DNA of 64,000 nt, taken from Branchiostoma floridae (taxonomy: Eukaryota; Chordata; Leptocardii; Amphioxiformes; Branchiostomatidae). Each line of letters starts with the position of its first letter. The stretch's first letter is position 1. The stretch is from NCBI RefSeq assembly GCF_000003815.2, contig NC_049991.1, positions 8,704,630 through 8,768,629 on the forward strand. The letters run 5' to 3'. Made by a program: the position numbers and the translations under genes. The notes under the pieces are model-generated. The model saw nothing but the letters and a program-made list of their open reading frames with translations. It was not told the DNA's origin and did no database searches. Below, piece by piece: positions 12,701-23,402 of the stretch.

Positions 12701-15700
12701 TGAAACCTCGCTCTGAAATGTTCAAGCCATAACCCTCACAAGGCTTTTAACCTTAACTAACACTCACACTGAAGCCTTAGCAGCCTCAATTCAAAATAGG
12801 CACAAAGTTGCACCCCCCCCCCACAACCCTCATATTGCCATATCAAAATTCTTTAGGATTCAACACACATAATTACTATAGGTGATACCTATTTACATAA
12901 TTAAATATACAGGGAACAAAAAACCACAACTGAACATCATAACATGCAGACTGTACCACATGTCATTCAAATCGATTACCTATAGCTGCTTGGCCCTTGT
13001 ATATGTAGCCGTTTACAACTGGCAACTTAAGTTATAGTGAAGTGTCCACAATGTCTCATGCAGAATCAGGCATAGCGGCATTCCCTAGCCTAATGCATGC
13101 CATCATTGTGAGTGGTGGCCACTTAATACAACAATACAAGTACACTATTTCATTTGTGATTTCTGCCAACTGATGAATTTGCAAAATCAAAGATTCAAAA
13201 TTTAAAATCCTTTTTTCTGCTCGTACCTACCTGCAGCCTAATCTGCTCACGACAAAACCAGCCTATATGACAAAACTCAGCACCATATTTTGACAAGAGG
13301 TACTACTACCAAATTGCCTTACTAATATAAATACATTACTATAGGAGCATCCTTTAAAAATACAGGAGATAGGCACTGTAGATGGCCTGAATTAGGCAAA
13401 GAATACGACTGGTACAGGTTTACTTGTCTAGCTGGTGCAGGTGAAACTTTGAAACTTACCTGCACCAGTGCTATCTTAGGAGTGAAAAAGAAGAAGTATT
13501 TTGAGTAAATTATATGTATACATGTACCTGTGCAGGTTAGGTGCATGTAGACATCAGAAATACATGTACCTAGATGGCTGCAATCTTAGTTTTTACCTGC
13601 ACTTACATGTACAATAAACATAATTTCAAGCCCTGAAAGATAACATAAGCAAGCCCCCCTCCCAATGAAACATCACCACACTAAGCACTAGTGCCATTAC
13701 TGAAAAACACCTACCAGAACAAAACAGTGAGGCATGAACAAAGGATGATGGGATAGACGGGTTTCTCCCACCGTAGCACTCTGTCTGCATGGATGATGAC
13801 ATCCCGCCAGTTATGGAGGTCCTTCTCCAGTTGTGAAATCTCAACTAACTGGAAGAAAGGCAAGAAGACGACAGATATAGAGTTAGCCTTTTCCCTATCA
13901 TGGGTATGGGTTCTAATACCTGGGCCAATTACTAGTATAATAAATTTATAATTCACTGCTCAAGTGACATTTATCATCACAACAATTTCAAACTCTACAT
14001 GATACATGTGAACATTAGTTAAGGTAAAACCCACAAGTTCAAGGGATTCAGTCTCAAAGTCTCAAAGTCTCTTCCTTGTAAAAACTACTCATTGTATTTG
14101 GTCATTTTTCTACATCAAGAGTTGAATCTAGCTTATTGCACTGCACAGCAATATTGGCAACCTAAGGGTATGACTTAGTCATGCCATGAGGACATTCCGA
14201 AATATGCGCACTTTCCACTGCTGCTTGAGTTGTCCTCCATTTTGTCCAACTTTCTGACAAACCGGTAGAACACGTTTGGCGGTTCACTCGAATTGTTCCT
14301 TTAATATATATTGTAATAGTAAATAGGTTTCATTTTGGTGTTTATAAATCAAGAGACTCAACTTAAGTCCAGCCTCCAGGGTCTACATCATTCCATACAC
14401 ATGCAGTCTCAATACAATTAACTAAATACCGTAAACCATGAAATATTCACGGTTGTTCTACTTTCCCAGTTTACAAGTTGTGAACTTAATATCATGTACC
14501 ATTCTGTAATACCATATTGGTTTCCGCCGCAGACCCCAAACTAAAACACTGTAAATTATAATTTATATGCCTCTTTTCCCCTTGTATGTATGTAGTGAAG
14601 TAAAGAATATTACAGTAAATGCATTGTCATTGAGTGTCACATTAGTGCTAGATGCACATCATCAGGCCACATGAGCCTTTAGGGGACCCTACAGCTAGCT
14701 TTAGTGCATGACTATTCTAAGCGGTGCCCTGTGTTTCCTCTGATGGGGGTGGGAGTATGGGTGGCATGTACGGAATGTCTTCCCCGCAGGCAGATTTATC
14801 CCTATCCTCAGCTCTACCCCTGTGGCATATCAGCCAAATATAGAAAGAGATTTCTGTACTGGGTAGAAAGAAGGTACATGATAACTGGACATGGGGAGGG
14901 GGGGAATCAGAGACAGTTCATGAACCATCCTATTAAAAAATGCATACCTGCAGGGTAGATTAAAATTTGGTAGGTGTAACTGTCTACAAAAATGTGGTAA
15001 CACCATTAAGTTTAAGTAAAGTAGATTATAGTACAAAGCTTTAATTAAAGGGTCATTCGTATCGAACGGTTGCAACATTTGCATATAACATGTGTACAAA
15101 ACACCCGAGGATTTGACAAAAATACTCGCCTGTAGCTCTTTCAAAATATTAGAAAATTAACCAAATCACAGAGAAGAAAACCCCATATGACTGATAAAGT
15201 AATGGTATTTTCATTTTTTCCAGTGTGACAGATTATAATGCTTTAATGTATAAAGCAGCCACACTCCCCTTGGGAATTCAAGAACTTGGCATCGTAAATN
15301 NNNNNNNNNNNNNNNNNNNNNNNNNNNNNNNNNNNNNNNNNNNNNNNNNNNNNNNNNNNNNNNNNNNNNNNNNNNNNNNNNNNNNNNNNNNNNNNNNNNN
15401 NNNNNNNNNNNNNNNNNNNNNNNNNNNNNNNNNNNNNNNNNNNNNNNNNNNNNNNNNNNNNNNNNNNNNNNNNNNNNNNNNNNNNNNNNNNNNNNNNNNN
15501 NNNNNNNNNNNNNNNNNNNNNNNNNNNNNNNNNNNNNNNNNNNNNNNNNNNNNNNNNNNNNNNNNNNNNNNNNNNNNNNNNNNNNNNNNNNNNNNNNNNN
15601 NNNNNNNNNNNNNNNNNNNNNNNNNNNNNNNNNNNNNNNNNNNNNNNNNNNNNNNNNNNNNNNNNNNNNNNNNNNNNNNNNNNNNNNNNNNNNNNNNNNN

Positions 15701-16705
15701 NNNNNNNNNNNNNNNNNNNNNNNNNNNNNNNNNNNNNNNNNNNNNNNNNNNNNNNNNNNNNNNNNNNNNNNNNNNNNNNNNNNNNNNNNNNNNNNNNNNN
15801 NNNNNNNNNNNNNNNNNNNNNNNNNNNNNNNNNNNNNNNNNNNNNNNNNNNNNNNNNNNNNNNNNNNNNNNNNNNNNNNNNNNNNNNNNNNNNNNNNNNN
15901 NNNNNNNNNNNNNNNNNNNNNNNNNNNNNNNNNNNNNNNNNNNNNNNNNNNNNNNNNNNNNNNNNNNNNNNNNNNNNNNNNNNNNNNNNNNNNNNNNNNN
16001 NNNNNNNNNNNNNNNNNNNNNNNNNNNNNNNNNAATTAAGTTACCTAACACCTGAGCTAAAGGCACGCATACAACCTTAAATCTGGATTTCAATCAGCAA
16101 CTTCAAATTTATTTGTCTCAGAGGTTAGTTAGATTTTTGTCAACTTGCTCTAACTGAGTTACTCAGACTTCATTTTTAACGCTCAGTTTAAAATCTGTTT
16201 AGTTTTGGTTTGGGTAGGTAAGGACAGGTGGGCAGAAAAACAGATCCTCCTTGGTTCCATGTATATCATATTACAATGCCAGCTGATATTTAGAATCATA
16301 ATAAATTATAAAATTTAGTAACTTCTCTAACAAAATGTTAAGTGTAAGTAAATGTGATGACAAGCTTTCCGCACAGTTAACAATAAGTCAGAAATAAAGT
16401 TTGAAATCAGTAAGGAATTAAGTACAGTTATAACCGAATACACGGTGCACATTTTGCAGATTGTGTCATGACATATTTAGTCATCATCATCATCCCCCCC
16501 TCCCCTTGACGCAAAGTCAGCTCAAAAACCTTATCATATTCGGCTATATTTATCGAAACAATATTTCATAACAGCTGCCTGGGGTACCTTTTTCCTTTAT
16601 ATACCGTATGCACTTCATATGGCGGGTCAAAACTGGATGTAACGGCAAGAAAATACAATTTTTTACCTGTTTATCTGTATAACGGTTTTGGTGCTCTGCC
16701 GCCAT
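9759..16705 (-). CDS. ARL6IP1: ARL6IP1, ER membrane-shaping protein, complete
   Basis: Six coding exons on the minus strand with consistent GT-AG phases: 16705-16667, 13848-13715, 11531-11412, 10895-10778, 10421-10337, 9886-9759. The 207-aa product compares with 203 aa for human ARL6IP1. Diagnostic segments are HADRVLRWEKPVYP, LEPSVLTGVS, LLDYLVPNVLPKF, TEEQQQRYHDIC, TLKEEKPK, WVGNAVHNLLLTYL and LPGMLHHGI, in the same order as the human protein. Two long hydrophobic regions (about residues 43-90 and 136-180) fit the paired membrane hairpins by which the family bends ER tubules. The basic C-terminus ends KARQKKD. The last acceptor was chosen because it gives LSVCFVCLLPG, which aligns without a gap to the family. 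Intron 1 contains the 734-N gap. The gene is divergent with KCTD5. Confidence 0.95.
13400..13634. mobile_element. Degenerate copy of the acctgcac/hAT-like MITE family
   Basis: Contains the family's mirrored 'ggtgcaggt...acctgcacc' blocks and ends ATTTCAAGCCCTG, the right terminus of the intact copy at 19742-20091. The left end is not recognisable. It lies in the ARL6IP1 intron between the exons at 11412-11531 and 13715-13848. Confidence 0.55.
15300..16033. other. Assembly gap (734 N) in ARL6IP1 intron 1
   Basis: Run of N lying between coding exons 1 and 2 of ARL6IP1. Since those exons join in phase, no coding exon need be lost here. Confidence 1.
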
Positions 16706-16908
16706 CTTGCTGGTGTTTACTTGTAGCTGGTTGTTTATTTACCTTCCCGTCAAGCTTCGAAAATATTTGCATAATCACGCGTACTTGAAATCTCGCCTAG
16801 TGCGAGAAATCACGAGATTCATAGACTTTTTGATATTTGCATAATCACGTTTTGATGAAATCTCGCCCAGTACGAGAAGACGCGAGGATTGCTAGTTTTT
16901 CTACCAAC
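16706..16908. promoter_or_regulatory. Bidirectional promoter of ARL6IP1 and KCTD5
   Basis: The 203 bp between the two divergent start codons must hold both 5' UTRs and the shared core promoter. No TATA box is placed sensibly for either gene. A module occurs twice with a 70-bp period (starting 16763 and 16833). Each copy has the POU octamer ATTTGCAT within ATATTTGCATAATCACG, followed by an inverted pair of CTCGC/GCGAG-like half sites. The arrangement is seen directly; the promoter role is inferred from position. Confidence 0.75.
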
Positions 16909-19900
16909 ATGGCGGCTTCAGGAAGCTCTGAGAAGAAAGTGAACGGTTCTGACTCTCCAAAATCACAAAAGCCTCCGCTAAATCGAGAAGGTTCCTCCGA
17001 GAAAGGCAAATGGGTGAAACTAAATGTCGGTGGAACGTACTTTTTGACGACCACGACGACGTTGTGTCGCGAGCCTGACTCGTTTTTGTTCCGTTTGTGT
17101 CAAGAAGACCCCGACTTGCATTCTGACAAGGTAGGCTGAAAATGTTGTGAATGGGCTTGGATCCTCCAGTCCTAACCCCCCTCCCCATGAAAATTATGTT
17201 TTGTACAAATAAATGTTAGATTAACAACAAAAGCATAGTTTTTACGGTTTGGAAAACAGGTTAATCGTTTTCTCATCTAAATCATGTGTCGTGTGCTGTA
17301 ACATGATGGAAAGAAAAGTGGCCCCCTTTTTTTGTATCAAGCTTCTATTATATTCATATAGATATTGTATTTGAAGAAAATATATCTTTAGTCAGCAAGT
17401 GACTTGTAAATATAATGACGTAGCCAGTACCCCCTTCCAGTCAAATTTATGTACTTGTTTCAGACTGTATTTTTTAGTTTCTTAGTCTTAGAACGGGGAC
17501 TATATGAAATTGGAATGAATACTTGATTTTTCGCATGGACTAAAACGTTATGTCGATACTACTTGTGAGATCGAATCATTTAAAAAAACTGCCGTTGAAA
17601 AATTCATAAACCAGTCGTTGACGAACAAACTGATACATGTTTTGTTCTAAGACCTAACATATTATGTCGTACCAGTACGCTGTGTTTACCAAATCGGCCA
17701 ATCAATAAAAGATTGATGGGTATCTAATACTTTATCTCCATCGTGTCAATCTAATACTATATGTAAATGATGTGCTACCTAATGCCATAACAATCCAGGT
17801 CTGTACTAAAAAAGTTTATGAAGCGAACTCATCATAATCACGCATGGGGCGCTCACTTAATTTGTATCTGTTGATTGTGTTGTTGCTTTGTAGCATAGCA
17901 CACTAGCATCGTACATGTGGCATCCACAAGTTCTAGATTCATGAATTTCATGGTTTCAAGTTCAACTGCACATTTGCAGTGTAGAGCATACCTAGGTAGT
18001 ATCTTGAAAGGCCCATGAGCATCTGAACATGTACTAAACACAGTCTAGACAAGAACTCTTTTCAAATTAGAGGCTTCACCTTTGAATCAAGCTTGGTCTC
18101 ATTCATACATACCTTATGAACCACGAATCTGTTCAATACATTGAATGAAGAAAAAGTAATTGTTTCTTCTTTTTTTTTCTTTTTACAAACATATGACACT
18201 TCTTAGGCAGGATGAGTTAGCTTCATGTGAAGTACAGCAACCAAGTAACCCGTACCACAGGGCTTTAAATACCACCTGCATATGCAAGTGAAATTTGAGT
18301 TGTGCGTGTGTTTCTGATGATTACCTGCACTATCTTGTGATAAAACTACTAGTAACCCACCATACTGTGATATTATTCGGCCAGTAACAGCACAAAATTT
18401 CCTCAGATTCTTCAGTAGCATACTAGTAGTACCACTCCGGTATTTTCCCGGTCACCCGAGGTACCAGCTCAATCGCTGGTAGGATTGCATGATTGTGATC
18501 TTACCCGTGAGAGGTCTTGAACGGAGGGTGATGTGGTATATGCTGTGTTGTATTTTATTAAGTCATGCCGACCGGAGAAAACACATGCTTGAATACGAAA
18601 TACGACAAAAGTTGAGAAGTTTCGGTTCCCAAGTCTGAATCCAGTATTCAAATTTCCAACGGGGACACACTTGGAAAGTGCGTTCATTTTATTTAATGGA
18701 AGCCCGTGTGATACAAGTAGTATTCCATGTGATCTATAAGAGCAACATAGTGATACACATAAAGCATCATGTAAAATTTGTTGGTAGGAGTGAAAATAAA
18801 GACAAAGACATGTATTTCCAAGTTCAATGGATTTGTCTTCAACATGCCAATTGCAATTTGAGTGGTTGTTTTCAAACAGTTAATATGAACCTAACAGGGC
18901 TCAAAATACTGGGTGTCAATACTCCCCAAGTTGGCGCCACAGTGCATCATGCTGTACATGCATGAACCATCTTATGAACAGAAACTTTCAGAAAGAGACA
19001 GCTCTTGAACAGATCTTACTGAGTGAGAAGACTTTCAATGAGGCCAAAATTCAAGCACAAAGTAGGGGAGTGGCATGCGAATGGTAGAAGACATAGAATT
19101 CTGACAGTAGAACTGTATGCCCAATACAATTACACATACAGGATGTGGTGTAGAGGTGCAGAGAAATTGTTGTTACCAAATGCCCAAACACAAGTCTTGT
19201 AGTTGTAGAATCCTAGTTCATCTTGAATGTTTATTAGACAATAAAAAGCTTTAAGTGTTTATAGAATGCAATACCCTCCAGTATTACATGCACATTGATG
19301 ACTCATATTACAGTCAACATGTAATACATGTACTAGTTTGAATCATTGTAGTTTGACTGAGGCGTATATATTATATGTTTTTCAGGATGAGCAGGGTGCG
19401 TACTTGATAGACCGAGATCCCACCTACTTTGGTCCTGTTCTGAACTACCTGAGACACGGCAAGCTCGTCATCAACAAAGATCTCGCAGAGGAAGGTAAGC
19501 CTTGGGTACAGAAGATAAGACACCTTGGGTACAGAAGATAAGACACATAGATGGCAAATGGATGACTTTTACTTAGCAGTGCTCAAAATACTCATCACAC
19601 CTATAGCTGTACTGTTGCACTTTTATCCCAGTGGGTACAATACACATACATGTACTCTATGTTTACCCCATTAGTCAATTATCTTCATTTTGACTATAGC
19701 AAAACCCCCATTGTCATTAGCTCTATAGCATCGGCTATGGCCAGGGCTCAAAATACCACCTGCATATGCAGGTTAGTGCAGGTAAAATTGGAGCTGTGCA
19801 GGTGTTTCTGATGTCTACCTGCACCTAACCTGCACTGGTCCATGTACTTTATACTTAAATGCCCTATGATGCAGGTGAACATTGTACATGTATGTGGATT

Positions 19901-22900
19901 GTTATTAGCTGCATTGACTGTTAGTTACCACCTACTAAGTATGAAAGAAAAAAGGCAATGGTTCCTCAGCAATTTAGTATGATCCATACTTTTTTTTCCA
20001 GAGTGGTGCAGGCAAAATTTGTCTGGTGCAGGTAATTTTCAATGTTACCTGCACCAGTGCAGGTATGCAGAAAGAAGTATTTCAAGCCCTGGCTATGGCT
20101 AAAGAGCCCCTAGTGTTTTAGAAGATGTTGACTTGTGTTAACTTGCAGGAGTCCTTGAGGAGGCAGAGTTCTACAACATTCGCTCCCTCATCAAAGCGTG
20201 CAAAGACAGAATCCGAGAGAGGGACGTCAGAAGGAGTCAGGTATGGCATTAACAAAGTAGTGTGTGTAGTCTAGTGATTAGTGACCAAGGCCTGTTCTTA
20301 TCCAAGAAGTTTTGAGTTCAAAAATCCTAGCTGTTGTCATTATCATACATTGACCTTGGACAAAAATAGCGCTAGGGACATCCTAAAATAATTGAGATAA
20401 TTGTGTTTTCCAAAGAAGATACTGTATGAAATTATCAGGAGGAAATGCCTACAGTCAGTTCATTACACATTGACCTAGGATGTTGATGTTGACACCAATG
20501 AAAAAAGTACCATAATTCAGTTTGCTCTAATTCTATGGTTGATGAATGTGACAGGGCCTTGAGTTATCGCTAAATATGATTCTCGTTTGATGCTATTACT
20601 GAGTTCCATATGTTTCTCCTCAATGGATTCTGGACCTTATCTGAAAGCAGATAACTCAGATATGTCAACATGTAGAGTGGAGTCCTGGTTTTGGCTTTAG
20701 TTTAGGTGCCCGACATGGAAAGCCCTACACCAAAGTTACAGAAGTAGAAAATGTTCTAACCACAACGTCCACAAGAGACCAAAAAATGGTCAATATTGTT
20801 ATGTGATTGCTGTACCCTGACTATAATCATGAGCAGTCATTCAGAGTATGACTCAAAATCTCTCTCTCACACACACACTGTGATATTGGCAGGATACTGT
20901 CAATCTTGGAACTTCTGCCATGACATCTCTGCCACAATTTTATATGACACTGGGAATATGTCTTCCATTTATGACGTCTGGACTACGGAAATATTTTAAT
21001 CACAAATTGGAAACTTTGTAAAAATTGCTCCTTCTTCAAACCAAAAACCAACACAAAAGTAAATGGCTTCACAGTACATGTACACATGTAGATAAACCAA
21101 GAAGAAAATACACTGCAACACACTGAAAGTAAATAAAGTAATTGTAGTCAGGTTATGGCATTGTGTTGATAATTGTGTTTTTACCAGTTTCAGCACATCC
21201 TCCCCTACCAAGAAAATAAGAACGTTAACAAGTACTATGATAGTATGAATCCCTTTAGAATTGCAGCACTTTTCTATATCTTATACATTAAGTCTATGGA
21301 AGGCAGAGCACATGCATCGTTGCAGTGTGAAGAGCTTACGGGGAACATACAGCTATTGTATACCTATAGTTTATGACTATGACTTTCAGTACAAGGTCGA
21401 AGTAGTGGTTTTGAATGTTGTTTCTACTCACAAACATTAAGTGTTGGACTCTGCCCTGTAGGCGCCTGTGAAGTATGTCTACCGGGTCCTGCAGTGCCAT
21501 GAGGATGAACTCACACAGATGGTCTCCACTATGTCTGATGGGTGGAAGTTCGAACAGGTACGTTACGTTTCACTCGCTGGTCAACACAGCTGTTCACGGG
21601 GACAGTCTCAGAAGTGCTTAGTTCTTGGGATTGTTTCGGAGATGCCATGTGTACCCCAACTGATAACACAATGTTGCCTCTTACCATTTTGAAGAACTAC
21701 ATTACAACATTTAGAGAAGAAAGGGGTTGATATATTTTGGCATTTGCATGGATGAACAAATTCTTTAAAAAGCAGATTGGAATGTTATTTTTTTGTTAAT
21801 TAATGTGTAGGATTGAAAAGGTTGATGATGCCAATTCTTAATGGCCTTTAAGTTATTCCCGTTATGGAAAGTAGTGGAATCCAAAGCCAGGGGATTTAAT
21901 TTGAAGAATTTTTGGAACTTCCTTAGTGATTCCCTTAGCTGTAAAGCCTGTAATGCTTGGACACATAGCAGCATGCTAGCATCTGCTTACATTTATGCTG
22001 TAAAATCAGTCTTGATACAAATTAACCAAAGCAATATCATCATACAATGTGGTGAAGGTCAGCTGAGATCGTAATAGGACAAGTACATGTCTACAATATA
22101 TCCCAAACATTTTAGAATCTTTTCCCTCTGTATTTACATTAAATGGTTTACCCTAGCGCTTTCAGTCTCAACCTGCCTGCTCCAAGCTGGTAAATCATAT
22201 AAAGTTGTACCGTAGGGGTGGGTACCAGTTTTTCATGTTGGACCAGTCCGAAAAAAATGGACCTGAAAAAAATCAGTAGACCGGATTTGCACCAAGTAGA
22301 AAATGACCAGATTATATTACCATGGGTTTACACATATGGCGCTTACCAGTTCAAGAAAAGGACAATATCGAAGTAGAGTAGAGTTGAGTCATTTCTACAG
22401 TTTCTTCAGTCAAACATACAGAATTTACATGAAGATAGGATTTTAAAACTCCAGTGGAAGTTGGATACTGTTCTGAGTATCATCCATTCACAAGAATTCT
22501 GACACTGTGAGTTCCCAATAAACACCATCTATCTATCTATCTATCTATCTATCTGAGTTTTCACAAATAATTAGGTTCATGTCCAGACTGGGACCCAATC
22601 CTCTGAATCTGAACTGGACCTGCACCTGAATTTTCTGTACTGGTACCCACCCTTACTGTACAGTAATGTCCATCTCTCCTTTTGTCGTTTTCTAGTTGAT
22701 CAACATTGGATCATCGTACAACTATGGCAACGAAGACCAGGCAGAGTTTTTGTGCGTGGTGTCACGTGAATACGACAACACATTGAACGGGGTGGTAGAG
22801 ACACAGACAGACACGGAGAAAGTCAAGGTATGGTAGTAATCTTACAGTTACTTGTATTTTCATTTTCATGTATTCTTTATTTAGCCCAATGACCACATAT

Positions 22901-23402
22901 TGCCAACTTGATACATGCTTCAAAGGGCACTGGGGCCAACATACTGAACCAAGCAGTTTTTCAAAAGTACAATATTGTATAATTATTATCAGTGTTTCCA
23001 ACTTGTTTAAAGAAAAGAGATTTTTCATATAAGTTGTAACATTTATCATTGAAAGAGGTATGGCTAATTTTGTCATTTGCTGTACATAGTCGTTAGCTAC
23101 AAAGCAATTCTGTGTTTACATTGTTTTTATCATAACAAGGGACTGGCATACATTTTGATTTGGTAGAAAATATTTTTAGTTATAATTTACCAATCAGACA
23201 TTTCCTTTGTTGTTGAAGATTTATAAGAAAAACTACACAGTTCCAAAAGATTTAAATACATTTTTAAGACACCTATGAGTGCTGAGGTCTTTACATGTAT
23301 GAATGTTTTTGGCAATGCCTCTGGGGCAGAGTCACTTTACTGATGCGATCTCTGTATCATCTCTCCACACAGGAGTTGCGAGAGAGGGGTTCCAGAATGT
23401 AG
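16909..23402 (+). CDS. KCTD5: KCTD5-type BTB protein, complete
   Basis: Six exons: 16909-17130, 19386-19494, 20149-20240, 21462-21557, 22696-22827, 23373-23402, encoding 226 aa (human KCTD5 has 234). After a Ser/Lys-rich N-terminus (1-32) comes the T1/BTB domain (about 33-140) with [34 protein letters not shown] and LEEAEFYNI. The C-terminal domain has [29 protein letters not shown] and [19 protein letters not shown], ending RERGSRM. These match KCTD2/5/17, substrate adaptors of cullin-3 ubiquitin ligases that act in the cytosol, for example on G-beta-gamma. An in-frame ATG at 16855 would add 18 residues. I chose 16909 because it has A at -3 and G at +4 and sits in ACCAACATGG. It may be the single pre-duplication orthologue of KCTD2, 5 and 17. 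Confidence 0.95.
18258..18335. repeat. Fragment of the acctgcac/hAT-like MITE family
   Basis: Begins CAGGGCTTTAAATACCACCT, the left terminus of the intact element at 19742, and decays after about 80 bp. Another short fragment beginning CAGGGCTCAAAATACTGGG is at 18895. Both are in KCTD5 intron 1. Confidence 0.55.
19742..20091. mobile_element. hAT-like MITE, 350 bp, 8-bp TSD
   Basis: Left terminus CAGGGCTCAAAATAC and right terminus GTATTTCAAGCCCTG are near-exact inverted repeats. The flanks are perfect 8-bp direct repeats GCTATGGC (19734-19741 and 20092-20099). An 8-bp duplication with CAGGG-type ends is characteristic of hAT elements. The interior has mirrored acctgcac/gtgcaggt blocks and no ORF. 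It is inserted in KCTD5 intron 2. Confidence 0.9.
20255..20345 (+). repeat. tRNA-derived SINE remnant
   Basis: The stretch 'gtgtgtagtctagtgattagtgacc' followed by 'gttttgagttcaaaaatcc' resembles the tRNA-like head of the SINE at 207. The body is degraded. It lies just after KCTD5 exon 3. Confidence 0.45.
22213..22655. mobile_element. MITE with TAGGGGTGGGTACCAG ends and internal (TCTA)n
   Basis: Left end TAGGGGTGGGTACCAG and right end CTGGTACCCACCCTTA are inverted repeats with one mismatch. The outer TA could be the target duplication. Inside are mirrored 'gacctg/caggtc' motifs and a TCTA tetranucleotide array (about 22527-22553). Related fragments are visible at about 10164-10330 and 57185-57265. 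It lies in KCTD5 intron 4. Confidence 0.75.

Noticed and set aside
15225-16093. ORFs of 271-276 aa on both strands
   Set aside because: They span the 734-N gap; the real flanking sequence is only a few codons.
16837-16908. Upstream extension of KCTD5 from an in-frame ATG at 16855
   Set aside because: The 18-residue extension overlaps the duplicated promoter module and has a weak start context; the ATG at 16909 has a strong one.
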